Position numbers and translations under genes: made by a program. Below the pieces are notes generated by a model. The model had not been told where the DNA came from, did not search any database, and worked only from the letters and a program-made list of their open reading frames with translations. DNA of 64,000 nucleotides. Source: JBNKWA01 sp050299555 (GTDB lineage Bacteria; Pseudomonadota; Alphaproteobacteria; Rhodobacterales; Rhodobacteraceae). The first letter of the stretch is position 1. The number at the start of each line of letters is the position of its first letter. This document shows, piece by piece, positions 46,639 through 55,081 of this stretch. The stretch is from assembly GCA_050299555.1 (NCBI GenBank), contig JBNKWA010000016.1, positions 1-64,000 of the forward strand, written 5' to 3'.

Positions 46639-48003
46639 ATGAAATACGAAACCCAGAGAATTGCCTACTGGTACTTCCTCGCCGCGATGGTGCTGTTTGC
46701 AGTGCAGGTTCTCGGCGGTTTGCTGGCAGGCTGGATCTACGTGTCGCCAAACACGCTGAGCACACTTCTTCCCTTCAACATCGTCAGGATGCTGCACACC
46801 AACAGCCTGGTGGTGTGGCTGCTTCTCGGCTTCATGGGAGCGGCCTATTTCATCCTGCCCGAGGAGGCCGAGCGCGAGATCTATTCGCCGCAGATCGCGT
46901 ACTTGCAGCTGATCATCCTGCTGGCGGGCACTCTGGGCGTGGTCCTGACATATGTCTTCAACCTGTTCGAGGGTAACTTGCTCCTCGGCAAGCAGGGCCG
47001 CGAGTTCCTCGAGCAGCCGCTGTGGGTGAAGATCGGCATCGTGGTTGCGGCGCTGATGTTCCTCTACAACGTCACCATGACCTCGCTTTCGGGGCGGAAG
47101 ACAGCGGTGACGAACGTGCTGCTGATCGGCCTCTGGGGGTTGGCGCTTCTGTTCCTGTTCGCCTTCTACAACCCGTCGAACCTGAGCCTCGACAAGCAAT
47201 ACTGGTGGTACGTCGTGCATCTCTGGGTCGAGGGAGTCTGGGAGCTGATCATGGCCTCGGTCCTCGCGTTCCTGATGCTGAAGCTGACCGGTGTCGACCG
47301 CGAAGTCGTCGAGAAATGGCTCTACGTCATCGTCGCCCTGTCGCTCTTTTCGGGCATCCTCGGCACCGGGCACCATTATTACTGGATCGGCACCCCGGCC
47401 TACTGGCAGTGGATCGGCTCGATCTTCTCGTCGCTGGAGGTGATCCCGTTCTTTGCCATGATGGCCTTCGCATTCGTCATGGTCTGGAAGGGCCGTCGCG
47501 ACCACCCGAACAAGGCAGCACTGCTTTGGTCACTGGGCTGCGCCACACTGGCCTTCTTCGGCGCCGGGGTCTGGGGTTTCCTGCACACGCTTCATGGCAT
47601 CAACTACTACACCCATGGCACCCAGATAACCGCGGCGCACGGGCATCTAGCCTTCTTCGGTGCCTATGTGTCGCTGAACCTCGCAATGTTCACCTATGCC
47701 ATGCCGATCCTGAAGAACCGCGACCCCTACAACCAGGTGATGAACATGGGGTCGTTCTGGCTGCTGACCGGGGGCATGTGCTTCATGACCTTCACCCTGA
47801 CCTTCGCAGGAACGGTGCAGACCCACATGCAGCGGGTTCTGGGAGAAAACTACATGGACGTGCAGGACCAGCTCGCGGTGTTCTACTGGATGCGCTTCGG
47901 CGCGGGTACCGTCGTTGTGCTGGGGGCGCTGGTGTTCATCTATGCTGTGCTGGCGCCGCGCCGTGAAATCATCTCGGTCGAGCCCACCGTGGCGGCGGAG
48001 TAG
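46639..48003 (+). CDS. norB: NorB, nitric oxide reductase catalytic subunit
   Basis: A 454-residue membrane protein of the heme-copper oxidase superfamily with about 12 helices; it reduces two NO to N2O. Family signatures include MLHTNSLVVWLLLGFMGAAY, HLWVEGVWELIMA, GTGHHYYWIGTPAYW and GTQITAAHGHLAFFGAYVS, supplying heme and FeB His ligands. The conserved Glu in WVEGVWE distinguishes cNOR. A longer in-frame reading that begins inside norC is rejected because the ATG has a GAGG ribosome site. Confidence 0.95.
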   Translation: MKYETQRIAYWYFLAAMVLFAVQVLGGLLAGWIYVSPNTLSTLLPFNIVRMLHTNSLVVWLLLGFMGAAYFILPEEAEREIYSPQIAYLQLIILLAGTLGVVLTYVFNLFEGNLLLGKQGREFLEQPLWVKIGIVVAALMFLYNVTMTSLSGRKTAVTNVLLIGLWGLALLFLFAFYNPSNLSLDKQYWWYVVHLWVEGVWELIMASVLAFLMLKLTGVDREVVEKWLYVIVALSLFSGILGTGHHYYWIGTPAYWQWIGSIFSSLEVIPFFAMMAFAFVMVWKGRRDHPNKAALLWSLGCATLAFFGAGVWGFLHTLHGINYYTHGTQITAAHGHLAFFGAYVSLNLAMFTYAMPILKNRDPYNQVMNMGSFWLLTGGMCFMTFTLTFAGTVQTHMQRVLGENYMDVQDQLAVFYWMRFGAGTVVVLGALVFIYAVLAPRREIISVEPTVAAE

Positions 48004-48006
48004 CGC

Positions 48007-48810
48007 GTGGATGGTTCATTGGCCGAAGTGAAGCCCGAGGTGCCCTTCTACCTGGCCAAGGGTGACGAGTGCACGATCTTCACCACGGCCCATGCGCACG
48101 GGCTACCACTGCTCCTGAAGGGGCCTACCGGTTGCGGCAAGACGCGTTTCGTTGCCCATATGGCGGCGCGGCTGGGGCGACCGCTCTATACCGTTGCCTG
48201 CCATGACGACCTTGCGGCGGCCGACCTGATCGGCCGCTATCTTCTGAAGGGCGGCGAGACGGTCTGGGTCGATGGGCCGCTGACCCGCGCCGTGCGCGAG
48301 GGTGCGATCTGCTATCTCGACGAGGTGGTGGAGGCCCGAAAGGACGTGACCGTGGTCCTGCATCCGCTGACAGACGACCGTCGCATCCTTCCGATCGACC
48401 GAACCGGCGAGACATTGGAGGCGACGCCGGGGTTCATGCTGGTGGCATCCTACAACCCCGGCTACCAGAATATTCTGAAGACGCTGAAACCCTCGACCCG
48501 CCAGCGGTTCCTTGCCATCGAGTTCGACTTTCCGGCACCCGAACGCGAGGCCGAGATCGTCGCCGCCGAAAGCGGCCTCGGCGAAGCAAGGGTCGCGGCG
48601 CTGGTGAGGTTGGCGGGCAAGCTGAGGGCACTCAGGGGGCAGGACCTCGAGGAGGGCGTCTCGACTCGGCTGGTGGTCTATGCCGCCACACTGATCGAAG
48701 CCGGCATGCCCATGGAGCGGGCGATCCGGGTCGCCATGATCGAGCCTCTGACGGACGACGAGGACATCCGGCGCGGCCTGCTCGACCTGGTGGCCGCGGT
48801 CATCGGCTGA
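48007..48810 (+). CDS. norQ: NorQ, AAA+ ATPase for nitric oxide reductase activation
   Basis: A 267-residue MoxR-type AAA+ ATPase. Walker A is GPTGCGKT (39-46), Walker B is [10 protein letters not shown], and sensor sequences follow in [20 protein letters not shown]. With NorD it inserts or activates the non-heme iron of NorB. GTG start just 3 bp after norB. NorD follows immediately. Confidence 0.93.
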   Translation: MDGSLAEVKPEVPFYLAKGDECTIFTTAHAHGLPLLLKGPTGCGKTRFVAHMAARLGRPLYTVACHDDLAAADLIGRYLLKGGETVWVDGPLTRAVREGAICYLDEVVEARKDVTVVLHPLTDDRRILPIDRTGETLEATPGFMLVASYNPGYQNILKTLKPSTRQRFLAIEFDFPAPEREAEIVAAESGLGEARVAALVRLAGKLRALRGQDLEEGVSTRLVVYAATLIEAGMPMERAIRVAMIEPLTDDEDIRRGLLDLVAAVIG

Positions 48811-48817
48811 GGTGGCC

Positions 48818-50749
48818 ATGGCCAGCCTCGAAATCGAACCCTGGGAGCCCGAAGAGACGGTCGGCAAGCTTTGGCATGCCCTCGCCAGCGGGCTGGACGC
48901 ACCGCTCGTGCACGAGGCCGAGCAGGTGCGACTGGACGAGGTAGGCGCGCGCCTCGCGATCCTTTTCCGTGGCCTGGGGGGTGATCCCGCGGTAGAACTG
49001 CGCCCTGCCCCGGTGCTACCCTCGCCTCACCGCCTGTCGCGGCGCCGGAAGCTCGGCACCGCGGTCGAGCGTCTGGCCCGGGCGAGCTTTGACGGCGTCG
49101 CGCTGAGGCTGCCGCCGGAATTGGCCGTGCTGCCGGACCGGGGCGGGAATACCGCGCTTTATCTCTGGCTCGCCGCATCCGCCGCTCACGCGGCACACGC
49201 GGCGGAAGCGGAGGACCCTCTTCAGCGCGACCTCGCCGCGATCGCCGCCGCCGTGGCGACGACGCGCGCGACGCTGGAGGCCGCGCCGGGGCTGGCCCGG
49301 CTGCATCGTGGGCTGAGCGCGGCGACTCTGGCGCTGCGCCGACTGCGATCCCTGCCGCGGCAGGAGCGGGCTGTGGAAGCGACGATCCGTACCCTTTTGG
49401 GTGGCGAGGACCCGCGCGACGCGCTAGCCCGCGACATGCTGGCAGCGGTAGAGACTGGCGCGATCGCGGCGTTCACCGCCGAGCGTGCATATCGCCCTTT
49501 CGAGCCGGTGCCGCTCTGGCTCGACGCCGGCGACCGCCCGCCCAACGAGACGGTTGCCGAGGACGAGGCAGGCCCCGGGTCCGCGGCCGAGGAAGGCGGT
49601 GAGGTAAGCCGCAGGGCGCGGCGCCGCAAGTCCGATCAGGCCGAGCGCCGCGACAGCCTGATCCTGCACAAGTTCGAGGCGATCTTGTCTTTCGCCGACT
49701 TCCTGAACCTCAACCGCCGGGTCGACGACGATGATGCGGACGCGGCGAAGAAGGCCGCCGACGACATGGACGAGATTGCGCTGGGCCAGGTCTCGAAGAC
49801 GCCGGCCACCCGCCTGAAGCTGCACCTCGACCTGTCGCCGTCTGAGGCGGAGCGAGAGCGCCTGTCGGGGGCCGACCTCTATCCCGAATGGGATCACCGC
49901 GCGGGCGCGTACCTGCCCGACCATTGCCGGGTCCTGTCGAGCCTGGCCGAGCCTATTGAGGTGCCATCTCGGCGCGATCCGGCTGAGCAGCGGCGCATCC
50001 GCGCCGTCCGCCGGCAGTTCGGGGCGTTGCGGCCAAGGCGGGTAATGTTGCCTGGCCAGACCGACGGCGAGACACTGGATATTGACGCGGCAGTGCGCAG
50101 CGCGGCCGAGATGCGCGCCTCAGGCCGCGGCAGCGATCGCATCTGGCGCGCCACCCGCTGCGAGGAGCGGGACCTTGCGGTATCGATCCTGTTCGACGCG
50201 TCGCGCTCGACCGAAAGTGCCGTGACCGGGCGGGCGGTGATCGAAGTCGCCCGCGAGGCCCTGACGGCCCTGGCCTGGGGGCTGACCGAGGTGGGCGACG
50301 ATTGCGCCATCCACGCATTCTCGTCACTCAGGCGCGCTCGGGTCTTCGTACAGGCCTGCAAGGGCTTCCGCGAGCCGATGGGCACGATGGTCGAGGCCAG
50401 GATCGCCGGGCTCCGCCCCGGTCACTATACCCGCCTAGGCGCCGCGCTGCGCCACGTCTCGGCCGAACTGGCGCGGCAACCCCGGCAAAGGCGGCTGCTG
50501 ATCGTCATCACCGACGGCAAACCGAACGACCTCGACCACTACGAAGGCCAGCACGGGATCGAGGACAGCCGCATGGCGATCCGAGAAGCGCGCCGCACAG
50601 GGCAAGCCGTGTTCGGCATCGCCGTGGACGCCCGGTCGCGGGCCTGGTTTCCGCGCATCTTCGGCCGGGGCGGGTTCGCAGTCATACCCGATCCCGACCG
50701 GCTGACGGCGGCCCTGCCCGGCATCTACCGGCACCTTGTCGGCGCATGA
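48818..50749 (+). CDS. norD: NorD, VWA-domain protein for nitric oxide reductase activation
   Basis: A 643-residue protein with a C-terminal von Willebrand A domain (about residues 450-640). The metal-site motif is DASRSTES, with a later TDGKPNDLDHYEG. A charged helical N-terminal region carries an acidic stretch (DDDDADAAKKAADDMDE, about residues 305-320). It works with NorQ to activate NorCB. ATG at 48818 is preferred over GTG six bases upstream because GAGG lies 5 nt before it. The stop overlaps the norE ATG (ATGA). Confidence 0.92.
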   Translation: MASLEIEPWEPEETVGKLWHALASGLDAPLVHEAEQVRLDEVGARLAILFRGLGGDPAVELRPAPVLPSPHRLSRRRKLGTAVERLARASFDGVALRLPPELAVLPDRGGNTALYLWLAASAAHAAHAAEAEDPLQRDLAAIAAAVATTRATLEAAPGLARLHRGLSAATLALRRLRSLPRQERAVEATIRTLLGGEDPRDALARDMLAAVETGAIAAFTAERAYRPFEPVPLWLDAGDRPPNETVAEDEAGPGSAAEEGGEVSRRARRRKSDQAERRDSLILHKFEAILSFADFLNLNRRVDDDDADAAKKAADDMDEIALGQVSKTPATRLKLHLDLSPSEAERERLSGADLYPEWDHRAGAYLPDHCRVLSSLAEPIEVPSRRDPAEQRRIRAVRRQFGALRPRRVMLPGQTDGETLDIDAAVRSAAEMRASGRGSDRIWRATRCEERDLAVSILFDASRSTESAVTGRAVIEVAREALTALAWGLTEVGDDCAIHAFSSLRRARVFVQACKGFREPMGTMVEARIAGLRPGHYTRLGAALRHVSAELARQPRQRRLLIVITDGKPNDLDHYEGQHGIEDSRMAIREARRTGQAVFGIAVDARSRAWFPRIFGRGGFAVIPDPDRLTAALPGIYRHLVGA

Positions 50750-51302
50750 TCGACGACACGGAGCCCCATCCGCTCGATCAGCTTCCCGGCGATCTGATGA
50801 TGTGGGTGCTGATCGTCTCGGAATGCTGGTTTTTGGCGCCGGGCTCGTTTCCTTCCTTGCCATGCGCATCGGTGATCCCGAAGGCTTCGCCGCAGCCCAG
50901 GATCATCTGCACCGGACGGCAGCTGGCATCAACACGGTGATCCTGGTGACGTCCGGGTTTTTCGCCGCGTTGGCGGTTCGCGCGGCCGAGGCCGGAAGAC
51001 GCCGCGCCACACGGTGGTGGCTGGCGGCGGCGGCCCTGTTGGGCGTAGTCTTTCTCGGCATCAAGGCGATAGAGTACGCGGGCAACGCTAGCGCCGGGAT
51101 CGGCATCGAAAGCGGCACCTTCTTCACCTTCTACTACCTGCTGACGGGGTTTCACGCCGCCCACGTGGTTGCCGGCATCGTCATTCTGGGCGTTGTCGGT
51201 TTCTTTCCGGCACCTCGCAACGTCGAGACCGGCGCCGCGTTCTGGCACATGGTGGATCTGGTGTGGGTGCTGCTGTTCCCAGTGATCTACTTGTTGCGAT
51301 GA
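50746..51302 (+). pseudogene. norE: norE with a one-base deletion (or sequencing error)
   Basis: NorE is a cytochrome c oxidase subunit III-like membrane protein of the nor operon. Reading starts at ATG 50746, overlapping the norD stop, and gives MIDDTEPHPLDQLPGDLMMW, then VLIVSE. The frame then breaks at 50821-50824. The expected continuation MLVFGAGLVSFLAMR and the full remaining protein (TAAGINTVILVTSGFFAALA, then YYLLTGFHAAHVVAGIV) are in the next frame to 51302. Inserting one A at GGAA|TG restores a 185-residue protein with five membrane helices. No slippery site or stop-free alternative is seen. The gene may be intact in the organism. Confidence 0.82.
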
Positions 51303-51586
51303 AGCCGCACGACGATCCCCTTTTCCGTGCATGGTTGAACCTGCTGGCGCTGAGCGGCGGCTCGACGCTGATCGCTGCCGCAGTCGCTGGCGGAGGTTTT
51401 TCAGGCGCTGCGCGACTAGCCGCCGGAGCGGCGATTCTGGCACTCGCCTGGGCAAAGGCACGAGTGATCCTTGCACGATATCTCCGGCTCGCCGATGCAC
51501 CGTTCTGGCACCGTGGCTTCCAGATCGTGCTGGCGCTGTACGCCACAGGCTTGCTGGGGCTCTACATCGCGCCGGGACAGTCCTAG
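51299..51586 (+). CDS. norF: NorF-like small membrane protein
   Basis: A 95-residue protein with two to three membrane helices (about residues 10-32, 36-54 and 67-88). It follows norE with a 4-nt overlap (ATGA) and ends the nor operon. Position and size match NorF in Paracoccus-type norCBQDEF operons, whose role in NO reductase assembly is poorly defined. Similarity is judged from position and topology more than sequence. The stop shares CTAG with that of the convergent DUF4202 gene. Confidence 0.7.
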   Translation: MKPHDDPLFRAWLNLLALSGGSTLIAAAVAGGGFSGAARLAAGAAILALAWAKARVILARYLRLADAPFWHRGFQIVLALYATGLLGLYIAPGQS

Positions 51587-52164
51587 TTGCGAAACGGTGT
51601 CGCAAGCGTCTCGGGCAGGTCGAACTCGCGGAGCACGCGCACCCGAGCCTCAGTCGACATCTTGCGTGCCGTCTTTTCGACGATGCGCTGCACTGCCGCA
51701 GCGTCGTGTTGCGCGGCGAAGTCGCTGAAGTACCAGCGCAGAAAGACCACGCAGATGACGTCCTCCAGCATCTGCGTCTCGGGATTGCGCTTGATACCCT
51801 CCTTGCGCAGCAGGCTTTCCACACGTGCGCGATCTGCGGGTTCATAGCCGGCATCGGCCATCAGACCCGAGATCCGTTCGGCATGGCGCCGGCCCTGCTC
51901 GGTCCGCCAAGCGAGGTAACCGGCCCTGCCCCCAGGGTAGCTGTCGCGCCGCAGCATCCAGCGCTCGACATGCTGGCCGCGCGCGGCAATCTGCAGCGGC
52001 CCCGACGCGTCCGGGCAAAGGCGACCCAGTTCGGCGGACATGCGCTGGCCGTAGAGAAGCGCCGCGGGCTGTGCCTCCGCGCCGTCCATCTCGGTTGTCG
52101 GATCCGCGGCGTTGGCAGCGTCGATGGCCGCCAGAACGCTGCTCAGGCGTGAACCTTGTTCCAT
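51583..52164 (-). CDS. DUF4202 protein
   Basis: A 193-residue cytoplasmic protein. The family signature is GPLQIAARGQHVERWMLRRD, then SYPGGRAGYLAWRTEQGRRH, with conserved His and Arg. The later EDVICVVFLRWYFSDFAAQH is also family-like. Function is unknown. It overlaps the 3' end of the Crp/Fnr regulator by 22 nt, so the two are one transcript in the denitrification locus. It is convergent with norF. Confidence 0.88.
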   Translation of the reverse strand: MEQGSRLSSVLAAIDAANAADPTTEMDGAEAQPAALLYGQRMSAELGRLCPDASGPLQIAARGQHVERWMLRRDSYPGGRAGYLAWRTEQGRRHAERISGLMADAGYEPADRARVESLLRKEGIKRNPETQMLEDVICVVFLRWYFSDFAAQHDAAAVQRIVEKTARKMSTEARVRVLREFDLPETLATPFRN

Positions 52165-52853
52165 GCGCTGGCCGGATCCTCTCTCACATAGGCGCGCAGG
52201 CGCTCGACATCGGCGATGTCTGCGGTGTTGTGCTGGATATCGACGCCCACCTTGCGCAGCCGGGCAAAGGTTCGCGACAGACTCTCCGGCTTCATCCCCA
52301 GCCGACCCGCAATAAGCACCTTGTCATAGGGCAGCCGTACCGAGCAACTGCCCTCGGCGTCGTGACAGAGCTCGAGCAGAAACTCCGCCACCCGCTGGGC
52401 GCCAGTCCGGGCCTTCAATTGCTCAATCTGCGAAACCAGCGCGTGCAGATGCACATACATCGATGCGAGTATGGCCCGGGCCACCTCCGGCCTCCGATCC
52501 ATCATCTCGAAAAGAACACGGGCCTGAACGTGGGCCAAGCGGCAGTCGGTGACCGCCTCGGCAGTAACGGGAAAGGGCACCTCCTGCAGGACAACCGCTT
52601 CGCCAAAGCTCTGCCCCGCGGTAAAACAGCCGACAATGGCTTCGGCACCGTTGCTGGCAAAGCGGATCAGCTTGACCCAGCCTTCGAGCACGATGAATGC
52701 GCTGGCCGCCGGCTCGCCCTGCAGGAAGACCGTGGTGCCACGGTCATAGTGGCGCACCGCCGACTGGCGCAGCAACTCTTCGGCGACTCCCTTTGGCAGA
52801 CCCGCCAACAAGGTGGATCGCCGAGCAATGATATTGTCGCCGGACTTCAGCAT
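52143..52853 (-). CDS. Crp/Fnr family regulator, Nnr/Dnr type
   Basis: A 236-residue activator. The N-terminal cyclic-nucleotide-type domain (about residues 15-130, with LQGEPAASAFIVLEGWVKLI) lacks the Cys cluster of FNR, as expected of NO-responsive Nnr/Dnr proteins. The helix-turn-helix VLIAGRLGMKPESLSRTFAR has E190, S193 and R194 in the E-x-x-S-R pattern that reads TTGAC half sites. It very likely activates nir and nor through the boxes at 41.46 and 46.1 kb. It overlaps the DUF4202 gene and may regulate itself through a palindrome upstream. Confidence 0.92.
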   Translation of the reverse strand: MLKSGDNIIARRSTLLAGLPKGVAEELLRQSAVRHYDRGTTVFLQGEPAASAFIVLEGWVKLIRFASNGAEAIVGCFTAGQSFGEAVVLQEVPFPVTAEAVTDCRLAHVQARVLFEMMDRRPEVARAILASMYVHLHALVSQIEQLKARTGAQRVAEFLLELCHDAEGSCSVRLPYDKVLIAGRLGMKPESLSRTFARLRKVGVDIQHNTADIADVERLRAYVREDPASAWNKVHA

Positions 52854-52876
52854 CCCCTGTGCCTTCCCTCAGGATG

Positions 52877-52894
52877 GCGACCATCAATGGTCGC
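52877..52894. promoter_or_regulatory. Palindrome upstream of the Crp/Fnr gene
   Basis: GCGACCAT-CA-ATGGTCGC, an 8-bp perfect inverted repeat with a 2-nt spacer, 24-41 bp before the regulator start. It does not match the Nnr box. It may be an operator or a leader hairpin. Confidence 0.35.
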
Positions 52895-53141
52895 GGCCCT
52901 TCTATCGCGAGCGACGCCTGCGCAACAACCCGCTAACCCGCCGCAGAAACGAAAGGTCATGCCAAGCCGACGAATCCAGCACCGTCCCAGAGAGGCGTGG
53001 ACAGGGCATCGTCTTTTGATCGACAATTTCACCAACGCGCATCGGACCCCCATGCAAAATGCCATCATGAACCAGCCAAGGCATGCCTAACTTACCCACG
53101 CGGCCGAGGACGATCCGCGCAACGACGACCTGAAGATCTGG

Positions 53142-53996
53142 GTGAATGGCCGGCTGTTGCCCAAGGATGAGGCGGTCGTCTCGGTCTACGATTCAGGTTT
53201 CATGCTGGGCGACGGCATGTGGGAGGGGATGCGGCTGTACAACGGCAAATGGGCGTTTGTGGACGAGCATCTCGACAGGCTTTACGAGAGCTGCCGGGCG
53301 GTATCCCTCGATGTCGGCATGAGCCGGGACGCGCTGAAGGCGGCGCTGGCCGAGACCCAGGGCGCCAACGGCATGCGGAGCGGCGCCCATTGCCGGCTGA
53401 TGGTGACGAGAGGGCCGAAGATGCGGCCGTTCCAGCACCCCAATCTGTCGCAAAGCGGGCCAACCGTGGTGATCCTGATGGAGCATTCCCGCCCAGTGGA
53501 TGCGCTGCAGAGCCACGGGGTTCGTCTCGCCACCGTGCCACAGGTGCGCGGCCTCCCGATGAGCCAGGACCCGAAGCACAACAGCCATTCCAAACTGAAT
53601 TGCGTGATCGCCTGCCTGCAGGCCGAGCAGGCCGGCGCCGACGAGGCGCTGATGCTGGACCCGCACGGGTTCGTCAATACCACGAACGCCTGCAACTTCT
53701 TCGTTGTTCGCAAGAGCGACCTTTGGACCTCGACCGGGGACTACTGCATGAACGGGATCACCAGGGGCAAGGTGATCGCGCTGGCGCGCAAGGACGGTAT
53801 CCCGGTCTTCGAGAAGAACTTCTCGCTGGTCGAGGCCTATGGCGCGGACGAGGCGTTTCTGACCGGAACCTTCGGCGCCCAGACGCCAGCGGCCGAGATC
53901 GACCGCAGGCCGGTCGGTACCGACGGCGGCAAAGGACCGGTGTTTCACCGCATCAGGCAACTCTACCGCGAACTGGTCGAGGCGGAGACGCGTTAG
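53142..53996 (+). CDS. Class IV aminotransferase (BCAT/D-amino acid transaminase type)
   Basis: At least 284 residues from a GTG. PLP-dependent enzyme of the branched-chain or D-amino acid aminotransferase fold; the PLP lysine is in NSHSKLNCV, with FDSGF-like sequence VYDSGFMLGDGMWEG at the start and GFVNTTNACNFFVV later. Coding similarity continues upstream in frame (EDDPRNDDLKIW) to a stop with no start codon, so the true 5' end seems damaged. An ATG at 53083 would reach this frame if one G were added in ACG|CGGCC. The substrate is unknown. Confidence 0.85.
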   Translation: MNGRLLPKDEAVVSVYDSGFMLGDGMWEGMRLYNGKWAFVDEHLDRLYESCRAVSLDVGMSRDALKAALAETQGANGMRSGAHCRLMVTRGPKMRPFQHPNLSQSGPTVVILMEHSRPVDALQSHGVRLATVPQVRGLPMSQDPKHNSHSKLNCVIACLQAEQAGADEALMLDPHGFVNTTNACNFFVVRKSDLWTSTGDYCMNGITRGKVIALARKDGIPVFEKNFSLVEAYGADEAFLTGTFGAQTPAAEIDRRPVGTDGGKGPVFHRIRQLYRELVEAETR

Positions 53997-54016
53997 TTCG
54001 GGCGCGCACGGGGCGC

Positions 54017-55081
54017 TTACTGGCTGTTGAACGTGCCGCGCCACAGGTCAAGAAAGGCGGCCCGCTTTTGCTGGTCGAGGCCCACGAGCAATACCGGTGT
54101 TAACGGAATCGGCCGCAGCACCGCCTGGTTTTCGGCCGGCACGTCGAGACCGCCTGCTTCACCTTCGACGGGATCGACAATAAGGTGCTGCGACTTCAGC
54201 GCCAGGCGTCCCGGTTCCGAGAGGAGGAAATCCACGAACCGGCCCGCCGCCTCGGGATTGGCGGCATACTTCGGGATCATCGCTGCACGGGACAGGACGA
54301 GCGTATAGTCCTCCGGCGCGACGACCGCGAGGTTCGGGGCCGTGGCGGCGCGTGCCAGTGCGTACGAGCCGAGAACGTTGTACGCGACGAGGTACCTGCC
54401 GCTAACGACGCCATCGATGATCTCGGCCGAACAACAGGTCGCAACCGCGCCGGTTCGGTCGAAGGCCTCGATCATGCTGCCGAAGGTCGTCGCCTGCAGC
54501 GAATCCATGAAGGCGAAGAGATAGCCGAGGCCGGAATCCTCGATGTCGTAGGTCGCCACATGACCGGCATAGCGGCTGCCCTCGGGGCGCAGAAGGTCGA
54601 TCAGGTCGAAGCGTGACTTCGGCCGCTCCAGCGGCGGAACAAGGTCCCGGTTGTAGACGATGACCGCAGGCTCGCGGGTGATGCCGAATAGCTCGCTGCG
54701 CCAGTTTGCGACCTCGGGCAGCCGGTCGGTCAGGGCCGAGCGGTGCGGCCGGGCACAGCCGTCATTGACCAACCTGACTTGCTGGTCGACGGACGAACTG
54801 ATGACCAGGTCCGCAGCCCCCGTGGCCGAGTGGCAGGCTGCATCGGCAACGGCATAGAGCTCGTTCGAGCCCCATTGCTCGTAGAGGATTCCGATTTCCG
54901 GTGACGCTTCGAGGAAGGCTGCAATTACCGGTTCCAACAGGTCGATGTCGGTGGTGCTGCGGATGAGCAACTGATCCGCCGCCTGCGCCGGACCGAAACG
55001 CTGCACCGCCTCAGGTGCGGGCTGTGCAACCGCAGCACCGGCGGCCGAGAGGAACAGGACAGAGAGGGCACGGCGCATCAT
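54017..55081 (-). CDS. Periplasmic solute-binding protein linked to a two-component system
   Basis: A 354-residue periplasmic protein with signal peptide (MMRRALSVLFLSAAGAAVAQ). The mature part is of the extracellular solute-binding type (DQLLIRSTTDIDLLEPVIAA, then VIVYNRDLVPP and YLVAYNVLGSYALARA). Several Cys, including a CC pair in GAVATCCSAE, are unusual. Its ATG overlaps the stop of the sensor kinase (ATGA). No ABC permease or ATPase is nearby, so it probably presents its ligand to the kinase as a sensory accessory protein, similar to known binding-protein/TctE-like sensors. Ligand unknown. Confidence 0.85.
   Translation of the reverse strand: MMRRALSVLFLSAAGAAVAQPAPEAVQRFGPAQAADQLLIRSTTDIDLLEPVIAAFLEASPEIGILYEQWGSNELYAVADAACHSATGAADLVISSSVDQQVRLVNDGCARPHRSALTDRLPEVANWRSELFGITREPAVIVYNRDLVPPLERPKSRFDLIDLLRPEGSRYAGHVATYDIEDSGLGYLFAFMDSLQATTFGSMIEAFDRTGAVATCCSAEIIDGVVSGRYLVAYNVLGSYALARAATAPNLAVVAPEDYTLVLSRAAMIPKYAANPEAAGRFVDFLLSEPGRLALKSQHLIVDPVEGEAGGLDVPAENQAVLRPIPLTPVLLVGLDQQKRAAFLDLWRGTFNSQ

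Noticed and set aside
50736..51302. norE read as a 188-residue protein from a TTG at 50736
   Set aside because: Its first 29 codons are shadow sequence of the norD end, while the true NorE N-terminus is found in the other frame; a one-base loss explains this better.
53019..53034. TTGATCGACAAT-like FNR half site upstream of the aminotransferase
   Set aside because: Only the left half matches an FNR-type site; the right half lacks ATCAA, so no regulator site is claimed.
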